Source: Pelomonas sp. Root1444 (GTDB lineage Bacteria; Pseudomonadota; Gammaproteobacteria; Burkholderiales; Burkholderiaceae_C). Taken from it: a DNA stretch of 64,000 nucleotides. Made by a program: the position numbers and the translations under genes. Position 1 is the stretch's first letter. Each line of letters begins with the position of its first letter. A model generated the notes under the pieces. It saw only the letters and a list, made by a program, of their open reading frames with translations. It was not told the origin of the DNA and ran no database searches. The stretch covers positions 274,756 to 338,755 of the forward strand of contig NZ_LMFP01000011.1 in the NCBI RefSeq assembly GCF_001426885.1, in the 5' to 3' direction. Positions 14,363 through 22,773 of this stretch are shown here, piece by piece.

Positions 14363-14378
14363 ACTTGTACATACAAGT
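14363..14378. promoter_or_regulatory. Inverted repeat, TGTA-N2-TACA operator
   Basis: A perfect 7-bp inverted repeat, ACTTGTA-CA-TACAAGT, about 10 bp ahead of the flavin oxidoreductase start. It contains TGTA-N2-TACA, the core bound by HutC-type GntR repressors in pseudomonads. Position between promoter and RBS fits a repressor site. The cognate regulator is not in the immediate neighbourhood. Confidence 0.6.
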
Positions 14379-14387
14379 GGAGCAAGG

Positions 14388-15956
14388 ATGACCTCCCATG
14401 ACATCGTCATCGCCGGCGGCGGCGTGTCGGGCCTGTACTGCGCGCTGCGCCTGGCCGACGCCGGCCACCGCACCTTGGTGCTGGAGGCGGCCGCGGACCG
14501 CTGGGGCGGGCGCATCGAGACCGAGGACATGGACGGCTTCATCGCCGAGTACGGGCCGATGCGCTTCGAGCCGACGCTGCAGCCGCGCTTCGCCGCCTTG
14601 TGCGCCGAGCTGGGCGTGGGCCTCGTCGACTTCTTCGGGCCGTCGTCCGACCAGGCCGGCGCCGCCGACCTCGACCTGCCCGAGGCCGAGCGCGGGCTGA
14701 ACTCCCTGCAGCTGCTGCAGCGCGGCATCATGCTCATCATGGGCCGCGACCCGCACGACCAGGCCTGGATCGACGCGCTGTCCGAAGCCGACTACATGCG
14801 GCTGAGAAAGCACGCCCAGCTGCACGGCCAGCCGCTGTGGGACATGGGCTTCTGGAACGCGCTGTCGGCGCAGGGCATCCTCAGCCACCGCGCGCTGGTG
14901 AAGCTGCGCGACACCGGGACCTTCTATCACATGATCCCGGAGAACCTGAACGCGGCCGAATGGATCATCTGGTGGCTGCGCGCGCTCAAGACCGTGGGCC
15001 AGCGCCTGGCCAGCATCGAAGGTGGTTCGGCGCGGTTGACCGAAGGGCTGCTGACGCGGCTGCGTTCGCACGCCAATGTCACGCTGGCCGGCGGCCACAA
15101 GCTGATGGGCGTGCGGCCGGTGGAGCTGGGCAAGCCGACGCTGGCGCTGGAGGTGGCGACGCAGAACGGCGCCGTCACGTTGCGCGCGGAGCGCCTCGTC
15201 CTCGCGCTGCCGCGCCTGCCGCTGCTGAAGCTGACGCGCCACCTGCCCGAACACATCGCCTCGCAGCTGGACAGCGTCAACGGCTTCCCGATGTTGAAGG
15301 TCTTCTTCGTCTGCAACACGCCGTGGTGGAGCTACGGCCAGCCGCCGCAGCAGTACGCCAACTGCATGCCCACGCGCGAGATCCACTACTTCCGCCGCCC
15401 ACCCGAAGCCGACGCCGACGGGCATGGCATGGTGCTGCTCTACATGGACCGCCCGTCGACCGAGTTCTGGCGCCACTACGTCATCGACGCCGACCGCCAC
15501 GACCGCGCCGAGCTGGACCAGAACCCGCGCATCGTCGACGCCTTCGCCCTCTTCGTCGCGCGCGACGTGAAGCGCTCGGCGGAGTCGGCAGCCGGCACGT
15601 CGCTCAAGCTGACGGACAGCGCCAGGCGCATCTTCGGCGACCTCAGCCTGGCCGAGACGGCGCGCTACATCCGCGACAGCATCATCACCTACGGCATCCG
15701 CGACTGGGCGCGCGCGCCCTACGGCGCCGCCAACCACGGCTGGCAGCCGGGCGTGCGCTCGTGGAAGGTGATGGACGCGTTCAAGGCCTTCGACTTCGGC
15801 AGCGGCGCGCGCAACCTGCACATCGTCGGCGAGGCCTATTCGGACTACCAGGGCTTCATCGAGGGCGCGCTGAACAGTGCCGAGCTGGCGCTGGCCACCA
15901 TCCCGGCCAAGCCGGTGGACGAGGCCGCCGAGGAGCCCAGCCTGGGGCTGTCCTGA
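14388..15956 (+). CDS. Flavin amine-oxidase-like FAD-dependent oxidoreductase
   Basis: 522 residues; ATG 14388 is preceded by GGAGCAAGG. The N-terminal dinucleotide-binding motif GGGVSG at 10-15 is followed by an acidic end of strand 2 (LVLEAAADRWGGRIET), the classic RxGGR(I/x)-type amine oxidase motif. A C-terminal FAD segment HIVGEAYSDYQGFIEGALNSAELAL closes the fold. Enzymes of this group oxidise amines or amino acids; a tryptophan-2-monooxygenase- or lysine-oxidase-like activity is possible but not readable. No signal peptide, so cytosolic. A palindromic operator sits just upstream, so inducible expression is likely. Confidence 0.88.
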   Translation: MTSHDIVIAGGGVSGLYCALRLADAGHRTLVLEAAADRWGGRIETEDMDGFIAEYGPMRFEPTLQPRFAALCAELGVGLVDFFGPSSDQAGAADLDLPEAERGLNSLQLLQRGIMLIMGRDPHDQAWIDALSEADYMRLRKHAQLHGQPLWDMGFWNALSAQGILSHRALVKLRDTGTFYHMIPENLNAAEWIIWWLRALKTVGQRLASIEGGSARLTEGLLTRLRSHANVTLAGGHKLMGVRPVELGKPTLALEVATQNGAVTLRAERLVLALPRLPLLKLTRHLPEHIASQLDSVNGFPMLKVFFVCNTPWWSYGQPPQQYANCMPTREIHYFRRPPEADADGHGMVLLYMDRPSTEFWRHYVIDADRHDRAELDQNPRIVDAFALFVARDVKRSAESAAGTSLKLTDSARRIFGDLSLAETARYIRDSIITYGIRDWARAPYGAANHGWQPGVRSWKVMDAFKAFDFGSGARNLHIVGEAYSDYQGFIEGALNSAELALATIPAKPVDEAAEEPSLGLS

Positions 15957-15965
15957 GCCGGCGCT

Positions 15966-16454
15966 TCAGGCGGCCTTGGCCGGCGCGGCCACGCAGCTCT
16001 TGGCCGTCGCCACGCCACGCAGGAAGCCGCGCCGCACGCCGCCTGCCGTGATGGCCGCGCTGACCTGGCGCGCATAGCGCTCGGCGCCGGTCAGCTTGCG
16101 CACCCAGCCGCGAAAGGGCATGACGCCCTCGGCGGTGCGCTGCAGCGCATTGGTGGCGGCGTCCTCGCCGCGTTCCAGCAGGCCGGTGTTGCCCTTGGCG
16201 GGCGGCGCGTCGAGGTCGGGGCCGAGCACTTCGTCCAGCGCCTGGATGCTGGCCGCCAGGCCGGCGCAGCTGGCATCGGCCGGCATGGCGTAAGGCGCCG
16301 CCGCGGCGGCCTTCAGCACGTCGGGGATGTCGGCGCGGACGACGTTGAGGTCGGTCAGCGGCGTGGTGGCCGCGGTGGCGACCTTGTCTTGGCTTGATGA
16401 AGCGCAGGCGGTCAGCGCTGCAGCGAGGAGGAGGGTGAAATGGTGTGGGCGCAT
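15966..16454 (-). CDS. Hypothetical lipoprotein
   Basis: 162 residues with a lipoprotein signal peptide: hydrophobic stretch then lipobox LTAC at about 14-17 and a Ser-rich linker (SSSQDK). The mature part is Ala-rich and helical, with the segments CAGLAASIQALDEVLGPDLDAPPAKGNTG and GWVRKLTGAERYARQV. I recognise a resemblance to uncharacterised periplasmic or outer-membrane lipoproteins of betaproteobacteria, without a named role. Convergent with the flavin oxidoreductase and 10 bp from the following oxidoreductase gene on the same strand. Confidence 0.82.
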   Translation of the reverse strand: MRPHHFTLLLAAALTACASSSQDKVATAATTPLTDLNVVRADIPDVLKAAAAAPYAMPADASCAGLAASIQALDEVLGPDLDAPPAKGNTGLLERGEDAATNALQRTAEGVMPFRGWVRKLTGAERYARQVSAAITAGGVRRGFLRGVATAKSCVAAPAKAA

Positions 16455-16464
16455 GGCCCGCGCA

Positions 16465-17517
16465 TCATCTCAGCCCGGCGTTGATCTTTGCGAGCGCCTC
16501 GGCACCGGGGCAGAGTTCTTCTTCACCTAGCGCATTCAGTGCGCCGGCCGACGTGCGCTGCGCCGCGTGCCAATCCCTCGCCGCCGGGTCGACGTAAAGC
16601 AAGCCGGTGGCGATCTCACCGGCCGCCGCGCGCAGCTGCATCGCGTTCATCGCGCCCAGGCGGGCGGTGGGGTCGTAGTCGGCGTCCATCTTGCGCAGCC
16701 GCAGCGTCGAACCATCGGCCTGCGGCACGTCGATGACGTCCGGCCCGTGCTCGACAACCTGCTCGGGCGCCAGGTCGATGAAGTCGATGCGGTTCAGCGC
16801 CTCGTTGTGGGCGCGCACATGGTCATAGCTGCGCGTCGAGCCGGCATGGTTGTTGAAGGCCACGCAGGGGCTGATGACATCGATGAAGGCCGCACCGCCG
16901 TGGCGGATGGCGCCTTCGATCAGCGGCACGAGCTGCGCCTTGTCGCCCGAGAAGCTGCGAGCGACGTAGGTGGCGCCCAGCTGCAGCGCCAGCGCGGCCA
17001 GGTCGATGGCGGCGTCGTTGTTGGTTGCGCCCTTCTTGGCCACCGAGCCCTTGTCGGCCGTGGCGCTGAACTGGCCCTTGGTCAGGCCGTAGACGCCGTT
17101 GTTCTCGACGATGTAGACCATGCGCACGCCGCGCCGCATCGCATGCGCGAACTGGCCCAGGCCGATGGAGGCGGAGTCGCCGTCGCCGGAGATGCCCAGG
17201 TAGAGCAGCTCGCGGTTGGCGAGGTAGGCGCCGGTCAGCACGCTGGGCATGCGGCCGTGCACGGTGTTGAAGCCGTGGCTGGCGCCGAGGAAGTAGTCGG
17301 GCGTCTTGCTGGAGCAGCCGATGCCGCTGAGCTTGGCGACGCGGTGGGGCTCGATGTCGAGCTGCCAGCAGGCCTGCACGATGGCACCGGAGATGGAGTC
17401 GTGGCCGCAACCGGCGCACAGCGTCGAGACCTTGCCTTCGTAGTCGCGGCGCGTGTAGCCGACGGCGTTCTTCGTCAGGCTGGGGTGGTGCAGCTTGGGC
17501 TTCGCGAGGTAGGTCAT
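16465..17517 (-). CDS. 2-oxoacid:acceptor oxidoreductase, beta subunit (TPP-binding)
   Basis: 350 residues. The thiamine diphosphate-binding half of a 2-oxoacid oxidoreductase that oxidatively decarboxylates a 2-oxoacid to acyl-CoA. An N-terminal CAGCGHDSISG motif and a GIGCSSK cysteine are visible, as is the TPP/Mg motif GDGDSASIGLGQF...ENNGVYGLTKGQ. The length and a C-terminal tail after the TPP domain match KorB-like subunits. Its start overlaps the alpha subunit stop by four bases (ATGA), so both are made from one mRNA. Substrate is probably 2-oxoglutarate or pyruvate; branched-chain or aryl oxoacids cannot be excluded. Confidence 0.92.
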   Translation of the reverse strand: MTYLAKPKLHHPSLTKNAVGYTRRDYEGKVSTLCAGCGHDSISGAIVQACWQLDIEPHRVAKLSGIGCSSKTPDYFLGASHGFNTVHGRMPSVLTGAYLANRELLYLGISGDGDSASIGLGQFAHAMRRGVRMVYIVENNGVYGLTKGQFSATADKGSVAKKGATNNDAAIDLAALALQLGATYVARSFSGDKAQLVPLIEGAIRHGGAAFIDVISPCVAFNNHAGSTRSYDHVRAHNEALNRIDFIDLAPEQVVEHGPDVIDVPQADGSTLRLRKMDADYDPTARLGAMNAMQLRAAAGEIATGLLYVDPAARDWHAAQRTSAGALNALGEEELCPGAEALAKINAGLR

Positions 17518-19349
17518 GCGGCGCTCCTCGGGGCGGTGGCCAGCGTGTGGACGTGCCGCGTGATCGCGTCGGTGATGAAGCGCGCCGTGATGGGCGTGCC
17601 GTCGTAGTGCAGCACCTTGATGAGCTGGCTGGGCGGGACTTCCAGTTCGTTGATCAGCAGGCGGCGCATCTGCGCGTCGCGGTTCTGCTCGACGACGAAG
17701 ACGGCGTCATGCGCAGCGATGAACTCGGCGACCGACGGCGCGAAGGGGTAGGCGCGCAGCCGCATCGCGTCGATGTGGATGCCGGCGTCGGCGAGCGCCG
17801 CCAGCGCCTCGTCCATGGCCGGCGCGGTGGAGCCGAAGTAGACGACGGCGACACGCGTCTTCTGCGCGGCGGCGCGCACCAGCGGCTGGGGTGCGAGCAA
17901 TGCGGCGGTTGCGAACTTGCGGGCCAGCCGCTCGACGTTGCGGACGTAGTCGTCGCCGCGCTCGGAGTAGATGGCCTGCTCGTTCCTGGTCGTGCCGCGC
18001 GTGAAGTAGGCGCCCTTGGCTGCGTGCGTGCCGGGCAGCGTGCGCCAGGGGATGCCGTCGCCGTCCACGTCCTTGTAGCGCGCGAACTCGCGGCCGGCGT
18101 CCAGCATCTCCGCCGTCATGACCTTGCCGCGGTCGTAGCGGCGTTCGTCGTCCCACTCGAGCGGCGCGCACAGGCGCTGGTTCATGCCGATGTCGAGGTC
18201 GCTCATCAGGAAGACCGGCGTCTGCAGCCGCTCTGCCAGGTCCAGCGCGGCAGCGGCGAACTCGAAGCATTCGCGCGGGTCCTCGGGCAGCAGCAGCACG
18301 TGTTGCGTGTCGCCGTGCGAGGCGTAGGCGCTGCAGAGCAGGTCGGCCTGCTGCGTGCGCGTGGGCATGCCGGTGCTGGGGCCGCCGCGCTGCACGTCGA
18401 TGACGACGAAGGGGATCTCGGCGAAGTAGGCCAGGCCCAGGAACTCGGTCATCAGCGACACGCCGGGCCCGGACGTGCAGGTGAAGGCGCGCGCGCCGTT
18501 CCAGCCCGCGCCGGTGATGACGCCGATGGAGGCGATCTCGTCCTCGGCCTGCACGATGGCGACCCGCTTCTCGCCGGTGGCGGGGTCGACACGGAACTTG
18601 GCCGCGTACTTCTCGAAGGCCTCCGCGACCGACGACGACGGCGTGATCGGGTACCAGGCGCAGACGGTCGCGCCGCCATACACGCAGCCCAGCGCCGTCG
18701 CGGCATTGCCTTCGATGAAGATCCTGTCGCCCACCGCGTCCGCGCGCTTCACGGCCAGGCCGAAGGGTTGCACGGAGAGATGGTCGCGCGCGAACTCGCG
18801 GCCGGCGTGCAGCGCGCGCACGTTGGAGTCCAGCAGCCGCTCCTTGCCCTTGTACTGCTCCGCGAACAGCTTCTCGATGACGCCGGCTTCGATGCCCATC
18901 AGCTCGCTCAGCGCCCCGAGCACGAGGATGTTCTTGAACAGCGTGCGCTCGCGCGGCACGTCGTAGGTCGCGTTGCAGATGGCCGTGGCGGGCATGCCGA
19001 TGACGTGGATGTCCGCACGGAAGGCGCTGGGGGGCATCGGCTTGGTCGCGTCGTAGAACAGGTAGCCGCCGGGTTCAATCTCGGCCACGTCCTGGGCCCA
19101 GGTCTGCGGGTTCATCGCCACCATCAGGTCCACGCCGCCGCGCCGGCCCAGCCAGCCGGCCTCGCAGACGCGCACCTCGTACCAGGTCGGCAGGCCCTGG
19201 ATGTTGCTCGGGAAGATGTTGCGCGGGCTGACCGGCACGCCCATGCGCAGGATGGCGCGGGCGAACAGCTCGTTGGCCGACGCCGAGCCGGAGCCGTTGA
19301 CGTTGGCGAACTTGACGACGAAGTCGTTGGTGGCTTCGATGCGGCTCAT
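17514..19349 (-). CDS. 2-oxoacid:acceptor oxidoreductase, fused gamma-alpha subunit
   Basis: 611 residues from ATG 19349. The N-terminal 190 residues form the gamma domain (FVVKFANVNGSGSASANELFARAI), the rest is the alpha/pyrimidine-binding part with YPITPSSSVAEAFEKYA and the catalytic-side segments EDEIASIGVITGAGW and RGGPSTGMPTRTQQADL. Fused gamma-alpha subunits of this size are typical of KorA. The longer open frame upstream reads through a hairpin spacer and is not credible as protein. The start codon is preceded by GGGAGG lying within a 9-bp stem, which could limit translation. Works with the beta subunit and the FAD/Fe-S partner encoded directly upstream. Confidence 0.93.
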   Translation of the reverse strand: MSRIEATNDFVVKFANVNGSGSASANELFARAILRMGVPVSPRNIFPSNIQGLPTWYEVRVCEAGWLGRRGGVDLMVAMNPQTWAQDVAEIEPGGYLFYDATKPMPPSAFRADIHVIGMPATAICNATYDVPRERTLFKNILVLGALSELMGIEAGVIEKLFAEQYKGKERLLDSNVRALHAGREFARDHLSVQPFGLAVKRADAVGDRIFIEGNAATALGCVYGGATVCAWYPITPSSSVAEAFEKYAAKFRVDPATGEKRVAIVQAEDEIASIGVITGAGWNGARAFTCTSGPGVSLMTEFLGLAYFAEIPFVVIDVQRGGPSTGMPTRTQQADLLCSAYASHGDTQHVLLLPEDPRECFEFAAAALDLAERLQTPVFLMSDLDIGMNQRLCAPLEWDDERRYDRGKVMTAEMLDAGREFARYKDVDGDGIPWRTLPGTHAAKGAYFTRGTTRNEQAIYSERGDDYVRNVERLARKFATAALLAPQPLVRAAAQKTRVAVVYFGSTAPAMDEALAALADAGIHIDAMRLRAYPFAPSVAEFIAAHDAVFVVEQNRDAQMRRLLINELEVPPSQLIKVLHYDGTPITARFITDAITRHVHTLATAPRSAA

Positions 19350-19350
19350 G

Positions 19351-19383
19351 CGGCCTCCCGACGGGCCGCCCCTAGGGAGGCCG
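19351..19383 (-). promoter_or_regulatory. Hairpin enclosing the Shine-Dalgarno of the gamma-alpha subunit gene
   Basis: CGGCCTCCC (19351-19359) and GGGAGGCCG (19375-19383) are perfect reverse complements with a 15-nt loop. In the minus-strand mRNA the GGGAGG ribosome-binding site, four to five bases before the start codon, is the 3' arm of this stem. Folding would hide the site. Confidence 0.5.
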
Positions 19384-19384
19384 A

Positions 19385-19415
19385 GCCCCCTCGGGGGGCA
19401 GTGCGCAGAGCGCAC
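19385..19415. repeat. Two-hairpin intergenic spacer repeat
   Basis: GCCCCC-TCG-GGGGGC followed by GTGCGC-AGA-GCGCAC, two perfect 6-bp stems in a 79-bp gap inside the oxidoreductase operon. Spacers of this design (C-rich/G-rich hairpin, then a GCGC hairpin, then GTGGGGG) recur in Burkholderiales genomes; I state this from general knowledge, not from a search. Confidence 0.55.
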
Positions 19416-19428
19416 GTGGGGGTTGTCG

Positions 19429-21219
19429 TCATGCGACCTCCTTGCGCGTCGCATGATCGCGGCTGGCCGCGCCCGCCTTGGCCGTGATCAGCATGAACTT
19501 CTGCATGTCCCAGGCCCCCGTCGGGCAGCGCTCGGCGCACAGGCCGCAGTGCAGGCAGACGTCCTCGTCCTTGGCCATGACGCGGCCTGTCTTCAGTCCG
19601 CCTTCGACGTAGATGTCCTGCATCAGGTTCAGCGCCGGTGCGTTCAGCCGCTCCCGCAGGTTGGGCGCGTCGGCGGTGAAGGTGATGCAGTCCATCGGGC
19701 AGATGTCCACGCAGGCGTCGCATTCGATGCACAGCTTGGGCGCAAACACCGTCTGCACGTCGCAGTTCAGGCAACGCCCCGCCTCCTTCAGCGCAGCGGC
19801 TGCGTCGAAGCCCAGTTCCACCTCGACCTTGATGCTGGCCAGCGCAGCCTCAGCCGCCGCCCACGGCACCTTGCTGCGCAGGTCCAGCGTGATGGCGTTG
19901 TCGTAGCTCCATTCGTGGATGCCCATCTTCTGGGACACCAGGTTGACGTGCGGCGGCGGGCGCTGCGTGACCGGCTCGCCGTGCAGCAGCCGGTCGATGC
20001 TGACGGCGGCCTCGTGGCCGTGGGCGACCGCGGTGATGATGTTCTTCGGCCCGAACGCCGCGTCGCCGCCGAAGAACACCTGCGGCAGCGAGGACTGGAA
20101 GCTCAGCTTGTCCAGCACCGGCAGGCCGTCGTCACCGAAGGCGATGCCCGCGTCGCGCTCTATCCACGGGAAGCTGTTCTCCTGGCCCACCGCGATCAAC
20201 ACCTCGTCGCAGGGGATGACGACCTCCTCGCCCGCTTCACTGCCAGGTTTGGCCTTCTTGAAGCGCATGCCGGTCAGCTTGCCGTCGACGTGCTCGAAGG
20301 CCAGCGGCACATGGAAGTCCAGGATCGGAATGCCTTCATGCTCGGCGTCCTCCTTCTCCCAAGGCGAGGCTTTCATCTGCGCATAGCCGCTGCGCACGGC
20401 CACCGTCACGTTGCTGGCGCCCAACCGCCGCGCCGAGCGGCAGCAGTCCATCGCCGTGTTGCCGCCGCCCAGCACGATGACGCGCGGCGCCACGGCGGTC
20501 ACATGGCCGAAGCTGACGCTGGACAGCCAGTCGATGCCGATGTGCACCTGCGCCCGCGTCTCGTCGCGTCCCGGCAGTGCCAGGTCGCGCCCGCGCGGCG
20601 CGCCGCAGCCGACGAAGACGGCGTCCCAGCCCTCGGCCAGCAGCGCCTTCATCGAGCCCACACGCTGGCCCGCACGCCACTCCACGCCCAGGCCGAGGAT
20701 GTAGCCGCACTCCTCGTCGATGACGCGCTCCGGCAGCCGAAAGCGCGGGATCTGCGTCCGGATGAAGCCGCCCGGTTTCGCTTCGCCGTCGAACACGGTG
20801 ACCGCATAGCCCTCCAAGGCCAGGTCGCGCGCCACCGCCAGCGACGCCGGCCCCGCGCCCACGCAGGCCACGCGCTTGCCATTGCGCGCGGCGGGCTTGG
20901 GGACCATCGCGCGGAACTCGTCGCTCTTGTTGTCAGCGCAAACACGCTTGAGCCGGCAGATCGCCACGGGCTCCGGCTTGGCCGCCTGTTTCTCTTCCAC
21001 CCGCCCTCTCCGGCACGCGGGCTCGCAGGGGCGGTCGCAGGTGCGCCCCAGCACACCGGGGAACACGTTGCTGACCCAATTGACCCAGTACGCCTCGTCA
21101 TGCCGTCCCTGGGCGATGAGGCGGATGTACTCCGGCACGGGGGTGTGCGCGGGGCAGGCCCACTGGCAGTCCACCACCTTGTGGAAATAGGTGGGGTTGG
21201 CGGTATCGGTCCACTGCAC
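19429..21219 (-). CDS. FAD-dependent NAD(P)H oxidoreductase with [4Fe-4S] domains (GltD-like), partner of the 2-oxoacid oxidoreductase
   Basis: 596 residues from GTG 21219, supported by CAGGAG seven bases upstream. The N-terminus has the GltD-type cysteine cluster (CQWACPAH, CDRPCEPAC). Two dinucleotide-binding motifs follow: ACVGAGPASLAVA for FAD and VIVLGGGNTAMDCC for NAD(P)H. The C-terminus carries a bacterial 2[4Fe-4S] ferredoxin domain (CIECDACVDICP and CLHCGLCAERCP). The protein can pass electrons between Fe-S centres and a pyridine nucleotide. Being first in the operon with the KorA/KorB-like subunits, it is probably the electron outlet, giving a 2-oxoacid:NAD(P)+ oxidoreductase as described for KorABC in Azoarcus/Thauera relatives. 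That comparison is from knowledge of those systems. Confidence 0.9.
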   Translation of the reverse strand: MQWTDTANPTYFHKVVDCQWACPAHTPVPEYIRLIAQGRHDEAYWVNWVSNVFPGVLGRTCDRPCEPACRRGRVEEKQAAKPEPVAICRLKRVCADNKSDEFRAMVPKPAARNGKRVACVGAGPASLAVARDLALEGYAVTVFDGEAKPGGFIRTQIPRFRLPERVIDEECGYILGLGVEWRAGQRVGSMKALLAEGWDAVFVGCGAPRGRDLALPGRDETRAQVHIGIDWLSSVSFGHVTAVAPRVIVLGGGNTAMDCCRSARRLGASNVTVAVRSGYAQMKASPWEKEDAEHEGIPILDFHVPLAFEHVDGKLTGMRFKKAKPGSEAGEEVVIPCDEVLIAVGQENSFPWIERDAGIAFGDDGLPVLDKLSFQSSLPQVFFGGDAAFGPKNIITAVAHGHEAAVSIDRLLHGEPVTQRPPPHVNLVSQKMGIHEWSYDNAITLDLRSKVPWAAAEAALASIKVEVELGFDAAAALKEAGRCLNCDVQTVFAPKLCIECDACVDICPMDCITFTADAPNLRERLNAPALNLMQDIYVEGGLKTGRVMAKDEDVCLHCGLCAERCPTGAWDMQKFMLITAKAGAASRDHATRKEVA

Positions 21220-21365
21220 GGCGTCTCCTGGCGTGCTGCGATCGGGCCAGTCTAGGACTGCGGCCGCGGCGCCGGTTCTGTGGAAACCCTTTGCTGGGGA
21301 TGGTGCTGGCCAGCCGCCCTGACAGCATCCGCGCCACGCCCATCCCGGGCGCAACGGAGCAACAC

Positions 21366-22088
21366 ATGACGACTCATCTCATTCCCCGCGCCTGGCGCGG
21401 TGCGCTGATCGCCCTGGGCCTGGCCACGGCCGGCCTCGCCCACGCGGCCACGGACTACTTCCTGCAGATCGATGGCATCAAGGGCGAATCCGTCGAGCGC
21501 AGCCACAAGGACTGGATCGACATCGAAAGCTTTTCCTGGGGGCTGACGCTGGTCACGGGCAGCGGCGGCGGCGGCAGCACCAGCGGCAAGGCGACGTTTT
21601 CCGACCTGGCGTGGACGCAAGGCGTCGACATCTCGACGCCCAAGTTCTTTGTCAACGTCGCCACCGGCAAGCACCTGCCCAAGGTCACGCTCGACGTGAC
21701 GCGCACATCGCCCAAGGGCGGCGCGGAGTCCTTCTTCCAGATGATCTTCACCGACACCATCGGCACCGGGCTCAGCCTCGGCGGCGGCGGCGACGACGTG
21801 ATGGTGAGCGCCTCCATGACCTCGGGCACCAGCGTCAAGCTGCGCTATCGGCCGGAGTCCAAGGCAGGCGGCTTCGGCGACTGGGTGGAGGGCAGCTTCA
21901 ACATCCAGACCAACTCGACCAAGGCGCTGTTCAGCGGCGACGAGACCGTGCTGCTGGGCCTGTTCGGCGCGGGCGGCAACATCGCCTTCGACGCCGGAGC
22001 CATCACGCCCGTGCCTGAGCCGGCCAGCGCGGCGCTGCTGCTTGGCGGGCTGGCCCTGCTGGCGCTCAGGCGACAGCGAGCCGGCTGA
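21366..22088 (+). CDS. Secreted Hcp-like protein with PEP-CTERM anchor
   Basis: 240 residues from ATG 21366 (RBS GGAGCAAC). A Sec signal peptide ends at GLAHA (about residue 28). The middle (about 30-205) resembles the Hcp1 family: YFLQIDGIKGES, WIDIESFSWG, FVNVATGKHLPKVTL and a late KLRYRPESK strand. The C-terminus is a PEP-CTERM tail: VPEPASAALLLGGLALLALRRQR, with the Pro-Glu-Pro motif, a transmembrane stretch and basic end. PEP-CTERM proteins are exported by Sec and processed by an exosortase. Cytosolic T6SS Hcp proteins have neither signal, so this is a surface or matrix protein that borrows the Hcp fold. The exosortase is not in this window. Confidence 0.88.
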   Translation: MTTHLIPRAWRGALIALGLATAGLAHAATDYFLQIDGIKGESVERSHKDWIDIESFSWGLTLVTGSGGGGSTSGKATFSDLAWTQGVDISTPKFFVNVATGKHLPKVTLDVTRTSPKGGAESFFQMIFTDTIGTGLSLGGGGDDVMVSASMTSGTSVKLRYRPESKAGGFGDWVEGSFNIQTNSTKALFSGDETVLLGLFGAGGNIAFDAGAITPVPEPASAALLLGGLALLALRRQRAG

Positions 22089-22773
22089 CGCGCCAGGAGC
22101 CGGCCTGGGCCGCCGCCACGGTCACCGCCCAGCAGACCCAGGCGGTCCACATCGTGTGGCTGGGGTAGTGGGCGCCGCGCAGCATCTGCCCGACGCCGTA
22201 GACGACGCCCAACGAGACCACCATCGCCACCCAGGCCCTCGCTGCGCGCGGGTAGGCGCGACCCAGCACCCAGCCGCCGCACAGGAAGGCGAACGCCGCG
22301 CTGGCATGCCCGGACGGGAAGCAATGCCCGCCGCCGCCGTCGCGCAGGCCCAGCGCCCAGTGCGACACGTAACGCGCGGCGCCGCCGAACTCGTGCAGGT
22401 CCCAGGGGCAGCTCGTCAGGCTGACACGCTTGATGAGCGACACCGCGGCCAGGCATGCGAGCGTCACGAGCAGCCAGCTCAGGCGCTCGCGCCGGTTCAG
22501 CGCCGGCAGCACCCGTGCCGGCCGCAGGTTGGCGAGCACGATGAAGGCGAGCACCAACCATGACAGCAGGCGGCCGCCCTGGTGGATGAACTGGCCCGTG
22601 AACCATGCATCGCGCCAGGCAAAGCCCGTGGCGCTGCCGACCTGGCGCATCGCCCACAGGTCCAGGCCGCTCGCATCCCACAGCAGCAGCGCCAGCAGGC
22701 CGGCGCCCAGCGACCACAGGCCCGTCGGCAATGGAGCGACGCGTGGGGGGTGGGTCGACAAGCGGGTCTGCAT
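22066..22773 (-). CDS. PAP2-superfamily membrane phosphatase
   Basis: 235 residues with about five or six transmembrane segments. The PAP2 catalytic motifs are visible: a KRVSLTSCPWD segment in place of the KxxxxxxRP motif, CFPSGHASAAF (PSGH), and RGAHYPSHTMWTAW (the SRxxxxxHxxxD motif in a variant form). It probably removes phosphate from a lipid phosphate, for example phosphatidate, undecaprenyl diphosphate or lipid A, on the periplasmic face of the inner membrane. Its 3' end overlaps the convergent Hcp-like gene by 23 bp. Start ATG 22773 is preferred over a frame opening at 22815. Confidence 0.88.
   Translation of the reverse strand: MQTRLSTHPPRVAPLPTGLWSLGAGLLALLLWDASGLDLWAMRQVGSATGFAWRDAWFTGQFIHQGGRLLSWLVLAFIVLANLRPARVLPALNRRERLSWLLVTLACLAAVSLIKRVSLTSCPWDLHEFGGAARYVSHWALGLRDGGGGHCFPSGHASAAFAFLCGGWVLGRAYPRAARAWVAMVVSLGVVYGVGQMLRGAHYPSHTMWTAWVCWAVTVAAAQAGSWRVSRLAVA

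Noticed and set aside
17547..21255. Long plus-strand frames opposite the 2-oxoacid oxidoreductase operon
   Set aside because: Antisense to three well-supported enzyme genes and without recognisable motifs.
21366..22088. Type VI secretion locus
   Set aside because: Only one Hcp-like gene is present and it carries a signal peptide and PEP-CTERM tail; no sheath, VgrG or baseplate genes.
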